A stretch of DNA of 23,960 nucleotides. It comes from a virus. The notes below the pieces were generated by a model that saw only the letters and a program-made list of their open reading frames with translations, did no database searches and was not told where the DNA came from. Below are positions 12,144 through 19,290 of the stretch, piece by piece. Made by a program: the position numbers and the translations under genes. Location of the stretch: the IMG/VR virus record IMGVR_UViG_3300038301_000484, positions 1-23,960 of that record. One strand, 5' to 3'. The number at the start of each line of letters is the position of its first letter. Position 1 is the stretch's first letter.

Positions 12144-13128
12144 ATCCCTCGTCCTTCCATGGACCCCAGTCCATATTGTTGTTTTTCAGTAAAGACTGAT
12201 CATCTGCAAGTGACAGCCATTTGTCAACATCCCTAACAACATAACGCCATGCGTTATGCTCTTTCCTTTTTTTCCATGGGTCTTTTGCCATACCTTTCAC
12301 TGCCCGGCAGACCTCACTTGGCTTGCGCTTTTCTTTTACACATAAAGCTTTAACGGCCTTTAAAAGCTCCTGAGAGTGCGGGCTGACCTTGCTACCCCAT
12401 GTCTCCCTGTGAACCTGGGCAAAGGCTTCCTTGATGGAATCTGTAGCCAGAATCCTGGCAGGCGTTAAGTGGTCTGCCTCCCCAGCCTCAACCTGATCTT
12501 TCGTAAAAGGACCAAAAGAGTTATTGTTATTATAATTATAATTACTAATTAAACTAACCCCCTCTTTTTCTTTCTGGTCAGGGGACTCTGAGGATTCCCT
12601 ATTGTTTTCATGGGTTTCCAGTTGTAGATGTCTACATTCTGTATGTAGATGTCTACTGTTTCCCTGTAGATGTCTACCATCTCCACCCTGTAGATCTCTA
12701 CCTTTTGCCTGTAGATCTCTGCAAGGTGCCTTCTTCTTTTTCTTCCTCCACCTGGCCTGAGCCTGTGTCTTCTTTTTCCTTTCTGTGAGGGTCCTTCCGC
12801 TCCATTCGTCCCACCCTGGCACTCTGAGGTGACCATCATCCCACCTTAGAAAGCCAGAATCCACCAGAAGCCCTGGGATCGACTCCAGGCTTGTGGTACA
12901 CAGAGACTCGTCTGGGTCGGAGTAAACGCAACTGAGGGCATCAGAGAGTCCCTGACGCAGCATCGAAAGACCATCTTCGCCAAGATTCCCTGATGGATTA
13001 TTTCTTAAAATGTGCGACCAGGTAATCTGCAAGACCCCCATTGCCTTCAGTGGATCCATTCCGCTTACCTCTAAAAGCGTTAGAAACTTGTCGCTTTCTG
13101 TTAACGATGGGCTAATTACGATAAACAC
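12106..13128 (-). CDS. Replication initiator, DnaD/lambda-O-like, with internal origin
   Basis: I place the start at GTG 13128, six bases after GGGAGG, giving 340 residues; the longer frame to 13365 crosses the divergent promoters. Residues 1-120 resemble a winged-helix DNA-binding domain of phage replisome organisers (SLTESDKFLTLLEVSGMDP; GLLVDSGFLRWDDGHLRVPGW, split). Then comes a Lys/Arg linker (WRKKKKKAP). Residues about 136-169 are the repeat R-D/H-L-Q-x-x-x, encoded by palindromic iterons. Next is an Asn/Tyr-rich tract and a C-terminal helical domain (SIKEAFAQVHRETWG to DVDKWLSLADD). It should bind its own iterons and recruit the downstream loader, as lambda O does with P. Confidence 0.8.
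   Translation of the reverse strand: MFIVISPSLTESDKFLTLLEVSGMDPLKAMGVLQITWSHILRNNPSGNLGEDGLSMLRQGLSDALSCVYSDPDESLCTTSLESIPGLLVDSGFLRWDDGHLRVPGWDEWSGRTLTERKKKTQAQARWRKKKKKAPCRDLQAKGRDLQGGDGRHLQGNSRHLHTECRHLQLETHENNRESSESPDQKEKEGVSLISNYNYNNNNSFGPFTKDQVEAGEADHLTPARILATDSIKEAFAQVHRETWGSKVSPHSQELLKAVKALCVKEKRKPSEVCRAVKGMAKDPWKKRKEHNAWRYVVRDVDKWLSLADDQSLLKNNNMDWGPWKDEGYDTKEEWERAKK
12520..12557. other. AT-rich tract, candidate DNA-unwinding element
   Basis: An almost pure A/T stretch containing TTATTGTTATTATAATTA encodes the SNYNYNNNN part of the initiator. It lies about 65 bp beyond the last iteron in the direction of the gene, the same order as iterons and AT-rich region in the lambda origin. Confidence 0.65.
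12624..12722. repeat. Five palindromic iterons, candidate replication origin
   Basis: GTAGATGTCTAC (inverted repeat GTAGA-TG-TCTAC) starts at 12624, 12645 and 12666. GTAGATCTCTAC lies at 12690 and GTAGATCTCTGC at 12711. Spacings are 21, 21, 24 and 21 bp, about two helical turns and multiples of three because the repeats are in frame within the initiator gene. In lambda, four iterons lie inside gene O in the same way. Confidence 0.8.
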
Positions 13129-13148
13129 AAATATCCTCCCTTTTTTAC

Positions 13149-13177
13149 TTGCACGTATTGCGAGCCTACTATATGAT
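13149..13177 (+). promoter_or_regulatory. Promoter for the recombination operon
   Basis: TTGCAC (13149-13154), 17 bases, TATGAT (13172-13177; one mismatch to TATAAT). The start codon at 13208 is about 24 bases after the expected transcription start. It overlaps the oppositely directed promoter at 13168-13196 and includes GCACGTATTG (13151-13160), also found at 10839-10848. Confidence 0.55.
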
Positions 13178-13196
13178 CTCACCTGCCTCATGGCAA
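13168..13196 (-). promoter_or_regulatory. Promoter for the replication operon
   Basis: On the minus strand TTGCCA (13196-13191), 17 bases, TATAGT (13173-13168): five of six matches in each box. Its -10 overlaps that of the plus-strand promoter, so the two should compete for polymerase. The initiator GTG is about 33 bases downstream of the expected start. Confidence 0.6.
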
Positions 13197-13207
13197 GGAG
13201 AAAGATA

Positions 13208-14194
13208 ATGTTAACTAAAAAGCAGATAAGAGAGAGAACCACAGGCATTGCTGGCTCTGATGTAGCCAAGCTTGTGGGCGTAAGCCCCTTTGGGAACGAG
13301 TTTGATGTCTTCATGGCCAAGACCTCGCCTGAGCTTGAAGACAGCTTTAACGTGTCCCCTGCCATGAGATGGGGTCATAGAAAAGAGCCAATAATCGCAG
13401 ATGAATACGCCGAGGTTCACAATGTTGAGCTTGAGGAATGCGATACGCTGCGCCACAAACATCATGATATATGGCTCGGGACCCCAGACCGAAAGGTGTT
13501 CAAGAATGGCGACTTTGTAAGAGGTCTTGAGATTAAAACGGCTGGTCACTACAAGGCTAAAGAGTGGGGGAAAGAGGGAACAGATGGGATTCCTCTGTAT
13601 TACCTTTGCCAGGTTATGTGGTATATGCCCCTAATAGATGCGCGTGAGATGGACGTTGCAGTCCTTATTGGAAGCAGCGACTATAGGGAATACAGGGTAA
13701 GGCGCGACGACGACCTGCTTGACATGATGTGGGATAAGGCTGAGTTCTTCTGGAGACATAATGTGCAGAAAAAGAACCCTCCCCAGGTGGATGGCAGTGA
13801 TTCTTGCAGAAAATTCCTTCACGAAAAGTACAGCAGCCCGAGCGAGGATATGATCCAGGCAGATCAGCGAATGACAGACCTTGCCGGAACCCTTCACGAC
13901 ACAAGGGTAACCCTTGATGCCTTAACCGAGAAGAAGAAATTTCTTGAGAATGAAATAAGAAGCATCATTGGTGACTCCAGAGGCATTGAAGGGGAAAGAT
14001 TTAAGGCAACTTGGTCTCCTCAGTCTGGAAGAACATTTATCGACTGGAAGGGGGTCGCGGGAAAGATTGCCAACACGCTGAAGGGGCATGTTGGTCCAGA
14101 TGCAGTAGAAAAATTGGTGGACGAGACAGCAAGGTCCTACACCAAAAAATCAAACACTAGAACCTTCCGGTTTAACTGGAAGAAAGGGGAGTGA
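13208..14194 (+). CDS. YqaJ/lambda-exonuclease-like recombination nuclease
   Basis: The start ATG 13208 has AAGGAG seven bases upstream. The 328-residue protein shows the YqaJ viral recombinase pattern: GIAGSDVAKLVGVSPF (13-28), RWGHRKEP (54-61, with E60), GTPD (91-94, with D94), LEIKTA (107-112, the E-x-K part of the PD-(D/E)XK site) and YLCQVMWYM (132-140). These enzymes resect double-stranded ends 5' to 3' and hand the single strand to an annealing protein. The C-terminal 110 residues are helical. It heads the plus-strand operon and is followed after one base by a RecT-like gene, the usual partner. Confidence 0.88.
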   Translation: MLTKKQIRERTTGIAGSDVAKLVGVSPFGNEFDVFMAKTSPELEDSFNVSPAMRWGHRKEPIIADEYAEVHNVELEECDTLRHKHHDIWLGTPDRKVFKNGDFVRGLEIKTAGHYKAKEWGKEGTDGIPLYYLCQVMWYMPLIDAREMDVAVLIGSSDYREYRVRRDDDLLDMMWDKAEFFWRHNVQKKNPPQVDGSDSCRKFLHEKYSSPSEDMIQADQRMTDLAGTLHDTRVTLDALTEKKKFLENEIRSIIGDSRGIEGERFKATWSPQSGRTFIDWKGVAGKIANTLKGHVGPDAVEKLVDETARSYTKKSNTRTFRFNWKKGE

Positions 14195-14195
14195 G

Positions 14196-14948
14196 ATGAC
14201 AGAAAAAGCCATGATTAAAGTAGGGGCCGACGGCATTCAACTTTCGGACTTCAATTCCATGCAAAGGTTCTGCGCAGCCGCAGTGCAGAGCAGAATGTTT
14301 TCAGGAATTTCTGACGTGAGCCAAGCCATTATGAAGGTGGAATATGGGATGGAACTGGGCCTGAAACCTATAACGGCCATGCGAAATATTTATTACTTCA
14401 ATGGAACATTCTGCCTTTCCGCTGCGATAATAAATGCACTCATGAAAAGGTCTGGATACAGAATAAAAACCATTGAAAGATCAAAAAAGAGATGTGTTCT
14501 TGAGTTTTTTGACCCAGATAAAGAGTCCATGGGCGTTGCCGAATACACATGGGAAGATGCGACTGAGGCAAAGTTTACAGGGAAAGACAACTGGAGAAAG
14601 TTCCCCAAGAACATGCTTTACGCTCGGTGCCTAACCACTGGGGCAAACATGTATTGCGCTGAGGTTTTCCTTGGCGCAGTTTATACCCCAGAGGAAATCA
14701 TAGAAAGCCAGAATGGTTACAACAACCGAGAGATGCCAAACGTAGAAATCCTTGTTCCAGAGAGCGAACCAGAGGATAAAGATGTTGGCCCTGCCGCGGA
14801 GGACCTGTCTCCAGAGTACGAAGATCACATGTCTGAATCGATCCCATCCAGTTCCCCCCAAACGGCAGTTGAGATGCTTAAAGGGAAGATGGAAAAAGAT
14901 AAGCCAAAAAAGAGAAGACCCAGAAAGAAAAAGGAAGAGGCTGCATGA
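14196..14948 (+). CDS. RecT-like single-strand annealing protein
   Basis: GGGGAG precedes the ATG at 14196. The core (about residues 15-165) has the RecT/Bet-type pattern: YGMELGLKPITAMRNIYYFNG (split), FCLSAAIINALMKRSGY, then WRKFPKNMLYARCLTTGANM and VYTPEEI. These proteins anneal complementary strands in phage recombination and end repair. The C-terminus is a long acidic then Lys/Arg-rich tail (DKPKKRRPRKKKEE). It pairs with the exonuclease gene before it, and its end overlaps the next gene (ATGA). Confidence 0.8.
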   Translation: MTEKAMIKVGADGIQLSDFNSMQRFCAAAVQSRMFSGISDVSQAIMKVEYGMELGLKPITAMRNIYYFNGTFCLSAAIINALMKRSGYRIKTIERSKKRCVLEFFDPDKESMGVAEYTWEDATEAKFTGKDNWRKFPKNMLYARCLTTGANMYCAEVFLGAVYTPEEIIESQNGYNNREMPNVEILVPESEPEDKDVGPAAEDLSPEYEDHMSESIPSSSPQTAVEMLKGKMEKDKPKKRRPRKKKEEAA

Positions 14949-15247
14949 TGGACTCAGATAGTTTTGATTACTATAAAAACCTGCTGTCTGATGCCAAGAA
15001 TCTCTATGGAATGATGAAGACTATCTTTGACTTAGATGTTTTTGGTCTTGACCCGAATGATGACTTTGAGGACGCAGAATATCAGGCGAAGTGCCTGTGG
15101 GTTGCCCTGATGGTTATGTCTGGCGAGGTCGAGGGAAAAATGAGGTCCATTGAAGCGACAGACATGCCATTCCTTAAGGGTGTAGCCAGCTCCATATGTG
15201 ACGAAATCACAGCAGAAAAGAAGATAGATAGGTACGACATAAATTGA
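14945..15247 (+). CDS. Hypothetical protein (100 aa)
   Basis: It starts in an ATGA overlap with the annealing-protein gene and ends in a TTGA overlap with the RuvC-like gene, so it is embedded in the recombination operon. The protein is acidic and helical (DYYKNLLSDAKNLYGMMKTIFDLD, split; AKCLWVALMVMSGEVEGKM). No motif is recognised. Position suggests a small accessory of recombination or replication. Confidence 0.7.
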   Translation: MMDSDSFDYYKNLLSDAKNLYGMMKTIFDLDVFGLDPNDDFEDAEYQAKCLWVALMVMSGEVEGKMRSIEATDMPFLKGVASSICDEITAEKKIDRYDIN

Positions 15248-15702
15248 TAACCGTTGGAATAGATCCAGGCAACACCTCTGGGTGGTCAATATGGAGGGGA
15301 GATAAGCTTCGCCTGTCTGGGCAGGGAAAAATATCTGAGCTTGTCTATCTTGTGGAATGCAACTGCCGATGGATAGACGTTCTTGCCATAGAGTCAATGT
15401 ACCCAGGAAGAGGCCCCGCTGGGCCAAAGTCTCTCTACACCCTAGGAAAGAACACTGGAAAGATTATGGGACACCTGGAATATCTCATAAAAAGAAAAGA
15501 CCTTGTATGGGAGCCAACACCTCAAGAGTGGAGGGCAGTAATAGGGATAGCCATCAGAGACAGGAAGAAGGTCGCCGACGCAGCGGTAAGGTATGCAGAG
15601 GATCTGTCTGGAGAAAAGATGGAGGGTCCAAGAGGGGGAAAGCAGATCGATAGAGCAATGGCCGTATGTCTCGGCCATGCAGCAATAAAGAGGTTGTCAT
15701 GA
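15244..15702 (+). CDS. RuvC-like Holliday-junction resolvase
   Basis: The TTG start at 15244 overlaps the previous stop. The 152-residue protein has the RNase-H-fold signature of RuvC: GIDPGNTSGW (5-14, D7), VLAIESM (46-52, E50) and KQIDRAMAVCLGHA (133-146, D136). GPKSLYTLGKNTG in the middle also fits. It would cleave four-way junctions produced during recombination and replication before packaging. The alternative start codons leave the TTG as the only reasonable choice because the first catalytic Asp is at residue 7. Confidence 0.8.
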   Translation: MITVGIDPGNTSGWSIWRGDKLRLSGQGKISELVYLVECNCRWIDVLAIESMYPGRGPAGPKSLYTLGKNTGKIMGHLEYLIKRKDLVWEPTPQEWRAVIGIAIRDRKKVADAAVRYAEDLSGEKMEGPRGGKQIDRAMAVCLGHAAIKRLS

Positions 15703-15893
15703 GTTTACTTAAGTCCATCGGTATCGAAATAGACACAATCACAAGGGATGAATTTATAGCGTCAAGGGTGATGCTATGTTCCACATCCCTAATAACAGAG
15801 GTTGTTTTCCCGTCTGAAGTCATGATGATGGATGATGGTGATTCGGCCAACCAGGAAAGCCGCAAGGGGAACCTATGCCACAGAAAAGAATAG
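15699..15893 (+). CDS. Hypothetical protein (64 aa)
   Basis: The ATG at 15699 overlaps the stop of the RuvC-like gene (ATGA). The product has a hydrophobic beta-like centre (ASRVMLCSTSLITEVVFPSEVMMM, split) and a polar C-terminus. No known motif is seen. Its 3' end overlaps the next gene by 19 bases. Confidence 0.6.
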   Translation: MSLLKSIGIEIDTITRDEFIASRVMLCSTSLITEVVFPSEVMMMDDGDSANQESRKGNLCHRKE

Positions 15894-16243
15894 ACCACAG
15901 AGAAGTTCAGCTTAAATTTTACAACGATGGAGTGAATGGAGTTGAAGAACTCCTCAACGAGGGCGTAAGTGATTACGTCTTCAAGAAAGCCCTATCTCAA
16001 ATGAGAAAGAATGGGAACAACCGGAAAGCCGAAGAGTTCTCCTCTCTCCTTAGAAGGTATGGGATTCTGACAAACAGGCAAGGACCAAGAAAGCCAGTGC
16101 CTGGAGACATCAGGCGATACAGGACCCAGGACGTTAAAGGGGCTTTGTTTGTTAGGCTGCCAGTCCACACCCTAGGGGTGACAAACGGGGAAGAGGTTGA
16201 GGTAAAGTTTCTTGATAACGCATTGCAGGTGAGCGTTCCGTGA
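15875..16243 (+). CDS. Hypothetical protein, possible HTH plus AbrB-like fold (122 aa)
   Basis: AAGGGGAACCT precedes the ATG at 15875. Residues 10-65 are helical (VQLKFYNDGVNGVEELLNEG, VFKKALSQMRKNG) and could be a DNA-binding unit. The C-terminal 45 residues (VKGALFVRLPVHTLGVTNGEEVEVKFLDN, split) resemble the swapped-hairpin AbrB/SpoVT pattern of hydrophobic strand, LP, LG, G-E-x-V-x-V. This resemblance is weak and by eye. It could be a transcription regulator. Confidence 0.65.
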   Translation: MPQKRIDHREVQLKFYNDGVNGVEELLNEGVSDYVFKKALSQMRKNGNNRKAEEFSSLLRRYGILTNRQGPRKPVPGDIRRYRTQDVKGALFVRLPVHTLGVTNGEEVEVKFLDNALQVSVP

Positions 16244-16734
16244 AAATAAGACTAACTTGCGATCAGGTAAATTACGCAGAAAGTGTGGCTAAAAGCAGAA
16301 GGCAAAATCCCCACACCAAGACCAGGAAGTTTGCCAAGAACAGGAGCGACTGGGAGATAGACTTCCTTGGAGCGAAGGCCGAGGTTGCCGTGTCCCTTCC
16401 TCTTGGCTGCGACGTAGATAAAAGCGCAGAACCAAAGTCGTCCACAAATTACGACCTTGGTGTAGACTTTACCGTCAGCGGGATATCGATGCAGGTAAAG
16501 TCTACTGAGCATGAGACAGGAAGACTAATCTTTAAGGATTCATACGAATTCAATGCAGACGTTTACATCTTAACGCATGTGAGTGATGACATCGTAAACA
16601 TAAAGGGGTGGATAAGCAGAGAAAAACTAAAAGAAGAAAAAAAACTACACAAGGATGGCCCGCTTAAGGATACGTGGGTTCTCGAAAACAAGCATTTATC
16701 ATCTGCGTTCTCGCTAATATCGGCAGTTAAATAG
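16240..16734 (+). CDS. PD-(D/E)XK-like nuclease (164 aa)
   Basis: The GTG start overlaps the previous stop (GTGA). A conserved-looking core reads DFLGAKAEVAV (about 42-52), YDLGVDFTVSG (about 71-81) and MQVKST (about 84-89). This Asp and Q-x-K spacing is what Mrr-type members of the restriction-endonuclease fold show, with Gln in place of the usual Glu. ADVYILTHV then follows, as strands often do in this fold. It may be a DNA-processing enzyme of the recombination operon or act on host DNA. Assignment is by motif only. Confidence 0.6.
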   Translation: MKIRLTCDQVNYAESVAKSRRQNPHTKTRKFAKNRSDWEIDFLGAKAEVAVSLPLGCDVDKSAEPKSSTNYDLGVDFTVSGISMQVKSTEHETGRLIFKDSYEFNADVYILTHVSDDIVNIKGWISREKLKEEKKLHKDGPLKDTWVLENKHLSSAFSLISAVK

Positions 16735-16760
16735 AACGCAAATCAAGGGAGAGGTAAGTT

Positions 16761-17183
16761 ATGAATATGTTTCAATTCCTAGGGCGACTAGGGGCAGACC
16801 CAGAAATCACCTTTAACCAGCAGGGGTTGGCTTTCACCAAGGTGAGAATAGCTGTTGATAAGTATAAGAAGGGCAAAGGGGACGGAGAATGGGACAGGGA
16901 CACAGACTGGTTCAGCATAGACTTTGTTGGGGATAAGGCCGAGCGTCTTGCTGCAAAGTATAAAAAAGGTAGGCAGATACTTGTCACTGGAACAGTGCAT
17001 CCCTGGTCCCAGGAAAAGGATGGGGAAACCAAAAGAGGCTTCAACTTTACCGGAAAGATGTTCTGGTACATAGACGAAAAGAATCGATCATCCGGTGACG
17101 CTGGAGCTGACTCATACCAGCAGGATGCTGCACCCTCTGCCGCCCCAGTGAAAGCAATAATCGAAGATGAGATACCATTTTGA
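16761..17183 (+). CDS. ssb: Single-stranded DNA-binding protein
   Basis: GGGAGAGG precedes the ATG at 16761. The 140-residue protein has the SSB OB fold from the start (MNMFQFLGRLGADPEITF; FTKVRIAV; DWFSIDFVGDKAERLAAKYKKG, split; ILVTGTVHPW) and ends in the acidic DEIPF tip that binds partner proteins in bacterial SSBs. It would coat single strands in replication and in exonuclease/annealing recombination. The middle of the C-terminal linker is Ala/Ser/Gln-rich, as usual. Confidence 0.93.
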   Translation: MNMFQFLGRLGADPEITFNQQGLAFTKVRIAVDKYKKGKGDGEWDRDTDWFSIDFVGDKAERLAAKYKKGRQILVTGTVHPWSQEKDGETKRGFNFTGKMFWYIDEKNRSSGDAGADSYQQDAAPSAAPVKAIIEDEIPF

Positions 17184-17614
17184 ATTATTCAATAAAAATA
17201 AAATCACTGAGAGACAACGTGAGCATTCCATGCCGGAAGACAGGGGGGTCTTCTGGGATGGATCTTCACTCTGGGGTTGACCTTGCGATTCCGCCTGGAG
17301 AAACCAAGATCATTCCCCTTGGGTTCGCCATAGAGATTCCTCCATCCATGGAGGGGCAAATAAGGCCAAGGTCAAGTTTATCAAAGGATGGTATCCTTAT
17401 TCACTTTGGTACGATAGACTCTGACTACAGAGGGGAAGTTGGGGCTATCCTGTCCAATGTTTCTTCCTCCCTGTTTAGGGTCAAGAAGAATGATAGAGTG
17501 GCCCAGCTTGTCTTATGCGCAACGAAGTCGGAGTATTTAAGACTTCAGGTTGTGAGCGAGCTTTCAGACACCAAAAGGGGCGATGGCGGGTTTGGGTCAA
17601 CGGGAAAAAGATGA
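17180..17614 (+). CDS. dut: dUTP diphosphatase (dUTPase)
   Basis: The TTG at 17180 overlaps the ssb stop. All five trimeric-dUTPase motifs are present in 144 residues: SGMDLHS (25-31), RPRSSL (62-67), GTIDSDYRGE (77-86), RVAQLVL (106-112) and RGDGGFGSTG (133-142). The enzyme hydrolyses dUTP to dUMP, keeping uracil out of phage DNA and supplying a dTMP precursor. No thymidylate synthase is in the window. Confidence 0.93.
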   Translation: MNYSIKIKSLRDNVSIPCRKTGGSSGMDLHSGVDLAIPPGETKIIPLGFAIEIPPSMEGQIRPRSSLSKDGILIHFGTIDSDYRGEVGAILSNVSSSLFRVKKNDRVAQLVLCATKSEYLRLQVVSELSDTKRGDGGFGSTGKR

Positions 17615-17820
17615 ACCAAAATGAATTTCTTTCTATGTTTGAGGCCATAAAAAAGGCATGTGTTATGGCTATATACTCTGGCGACGTATCAAGGTCTCCA
17701 GAGTCCGAGAGGGATTCATGTGCATCAAAAATAAGGCTTCTCACGATAACTGAGGTAGTTAAGTCCCCGCAAAATGAAGACTCACGCGAGGTTTGGGATG
17801 GCCAAAAGATGGAAGAGTGA
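17611..17820 (+). CDS. Hypothetical protein (69 aa)
   Basis: The ATG at 17611 overlaps the dUTPase stop (ATGA), so I take it rather than frame extensions that run inside dut. The protein begins MNQNEFLSMFEAIKKACVMA, likely a helix, and is otherwise polar. No motif is recognised. Its 3' end overlaps the next gene by 23 bases. Confidence 0.6.
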   Translation: MNQNEFLSMFEAIKKACVMAIYSGDVSRSPESERDSCASKIRLLTITEVVKSPQNEDSREVWDGQKMEE

Positions 17821-18007
17821 TGGTGCTTTCTGTAGGTGGTTGATTGATTCTGGTTATGCGGGTTATACTAACTCTAAGATAGACCTTGTTGTGTCAGAGG
17901 GTCTTGCAATATACATGTGGGAATCGTACTTGGAGGGGGTTCGCCAAGGGGAGATAAAGGCGAAAGACTCAATAAAAGAAGGGACCTTTTATGTTGAGAA
18001 GAAATGA
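17798..18007 (+). CDS. Hypothetical protein (69 aa)
   Basis: I prefer ATG 17798, which has GAGG six bases upstream, over ATG 17774. The protein is helical with many aromatics (WLIDSGYAGYTNSKIDLVVS, then IYMWESYLEGVRQGEIKAKD). No motif is recognised. It overlaps the next gene by 17 bases. Confidence 0.6.
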   Translation: MAKRWKSDGAFCRWLIDSGYAGYTNSKIDLVVSEGLAIYMWESYLEGVRQGEIKAKDSIKEGTFYVEKK

Positions 18008-18173
18008 GGCAGACCTTCTTAATGATATCTCAGGAAAACTTGACAGCATTGAAGGCTCTCTTGATATCTTAATTGAGATACTTAAGGATTACACCGGGTA
18101 CACAAAATCCTCTGACAAGGACGCAGATCCTGAAGGTGTAACTAAAATCTCCTCTCAGACCTCATTGCTTTAA
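17991..18173 (+). CDS. Hypothetical small helical protein (60 aa)
   Basis: The ATG at 17991 lies inside the end of the previous gene, with only a weak GAAGGGA site. The product is one long amphipathic helix (DLLNDISGKLDSIEGSLDILIEILKD, split) with leucine/isoleucine repeats that suggest a coiled coil, then a polar tail. It is the last plus-strand gene and runs 32 bases into the convergent amidase gene. No terminator is visible between the two operons. Confidence 0.55.
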   Translation: MLRRNEADLLNDISGKLDSIEGSLDILIEILKDYTGYTKSSDKDADPEGVTKISSQTSLL

Positions 18174-18729
18174 CAGCGTTCTTGGCCCAAGAGGCAACCT
18201 CGTCCAAGGGGTAATTGGGGCCTGGACAGTTCTTTGCCTTCTTGTTTCGCATTGAAATTATCTCATCGTGTCCGTACACATTCTTTATTGACTCATTCTT
18301 AAACATTAAGTCACGGCAGAGATACTTCGCAGAAAGAATCTGGTGAGCCGTTGGATTCGACCTTCTGAAATCACCAAATGTACCCACGCCGATGGACGTT
18401 GAATTCACCCCTGCCGTATGCGATCCACGAGCATCGTATGGGAGATACTGAATCACCTCCCCATTTCTGGCTATAATGTAGTGATAGGGGACGTAGGCAG
18501 ACCTTTTAGCCCACTCTGGAACTCCATAAGACCTCCAATCCCTGATGGAACTAAGACGATCTTGAAGATTACCCACAGTGACTGTCGCAACCCCCTCTGG
18601 ATCCGTGGTGAAGAACTCTTCCACATCGTCAACAGAATCCCCTATCTTTATCCTGTGAAGAATAATACTAGACGTCCTCTTCCTTGATGGGCGAGACAGG
18701 GACTCTGGTACTCTGTTTTGGATCTCCAT
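18142..18729 (-). CDS. N-acetylmuramoyl-L-alanine amidase (endolysin)
   Basis: The Amidase_2/PGRP fold covers most of the protein: IILHRI near the start with the first zinc His, YHYIIARNGEVIQYLP, GSHTAGVNSTSIGVGTFG and YGHDEI, then KNCPGPNYPL, whose Lys and Cys match the catalytic region of T7 lysozyme. It cuts the bond between N-acetylmuramic acid and L-alanine in peptidoglycan and would lyse the host. No signal peptide or wall-binding domain is seen, so export needs a holin, perhaps one of the small membrane proteins encoded upstream. Start at ATG 18729 just after the previous stop; ATG 18789 would add 20 residues inside that gene. Confidence 0.85.
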   Translation of the reverse strand: MEIQNRVPESLSRPSRKRTSSIILHRIKIGDSVDDVEEFFTTDPEGVATVTVGNLQDRLSSIRDWRSYGVPEWAKRSAYVPYHYIIARNGEVIQYLPYDARGSHTAGVNSTSIGVGTFGDFRRSNPTAHQILSAKYLCRDLMFKNESIKNVYGHDEIISMRNKKAKNCPGPNYPLDEVASWAKNAVKAMRSERRF

Positions 18730-18740
18730 TTCCTGAGACT

Positions 18741-18965
18741 CTACTTTTTTCTGCCTGAGCGAAGAAGAGATCCTATGGCAGATGCCCATGGAATCTTCTC
18801 ACCAAACGAAATGAACGCGGCAGCAATGGCAGCCGTTGGCATCTCTACCTTGATGTCCGGGACAGAAAATGCCGAAAAAATCCTTATTCCCTTTAGCTCT
18901 ACCTCAAAGTTTCCGTCCATATCAGAATCCCCAATGCGACCAGAACTCCAGCTTACGATGTCCAT
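18741..18965 (-). CDS. Hypothetical protein of the lysis region (74 aa)
   Basis: AGGAGG lies five or six bases before the ATG at 18965. The N-terminal half is polar and acidic (DSDMDGNFEVELKGI). The second half has a moderately hydrophobic alanine-rich helix (MPTAAIAAAFISFG) and a basic end (LLRSGRKK). It lies between a membrane protein and the endolysin, so a role in lysis is possible. No family is recognised. Confidence 0.65.
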   Translation of the reverse strand: MDIVSWSSGRIGDSDMDGNFEVELKGIRIFSAFSVPDIKVEMPTAAIAAAFISFGEKIPWASAIGSLLRSGRKK

Positions 18966-18973
18966 AACCCCTC

Positions 18974-19282
18974 CTATTTTTTGGATGTTGTCTTTTTAGA
19001 TCTCGGAGCAGCCTTCTTGGGTGCCGATGCCAGGATCCTCTTTATTCTGGCTTCAGCTTTTCTCTTCATCTTTGGAGACAGAATCTTGCCTCTAAGCTCC
19101 TCGATCTGCTGTATGCCTTCCTCTAAGTCCTTTACGGCATGAGCTATATCCTCAGCAGCCTGAAGCGTTTTATCTAACTCAAATTTACCAGAATATACTC
19201 TCGCCAAAACAACCGGGACAACAGCCAGAACGATTGATGCGGCGAACTCTGCCAGCTCTAAAAATATCTTTAAGTATTCCAT
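18974..19282 (-). CDS. Small membrane protein, holin or spanin candidate (102 aa)
   Basis: GGAG lies five bases before the ATG at 19282. One strong membrane segment occupies about residues 9-28 (AEFAASIVLAVVPVVLARV). A helical charged stretch follows (LQAAEDIAHAVKDLEEG), and the C-terminus is very rich in Lys (PKKAAPRSKKTTSKK). One N-terminal membrane helix with a charged cytoplasmic tail next to an endolysin gene is typical of phage holins. The exact class cannot be told. Confidence 0.7.
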   Translation of the reverse strand: MEYLKIFLELAEFAASIVLAVVPVVLARVYSGKFELDKTLQAAEDIAHAVKDLEEGIQQIEELRGKILSPKMKRKAEARIKRILASAPKKAAPRSKKTTSKK

Positions 19283-19290
19283 GATTACTC

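Noticed and set aside
12624-12722. CRISPR array
   Set aside because: Repeats are only 12 bp, spaced 21-24 bp, in frame inside a gene, and palindromic; there are no cas genes. They fit origin iterons.
13129-13365. Extension of the initiator to ATG 13365
   Set aside because: It would cross the divergent promoters and the start of the exonuclease gene; GTG 13128 has GGGAGG at good distance.
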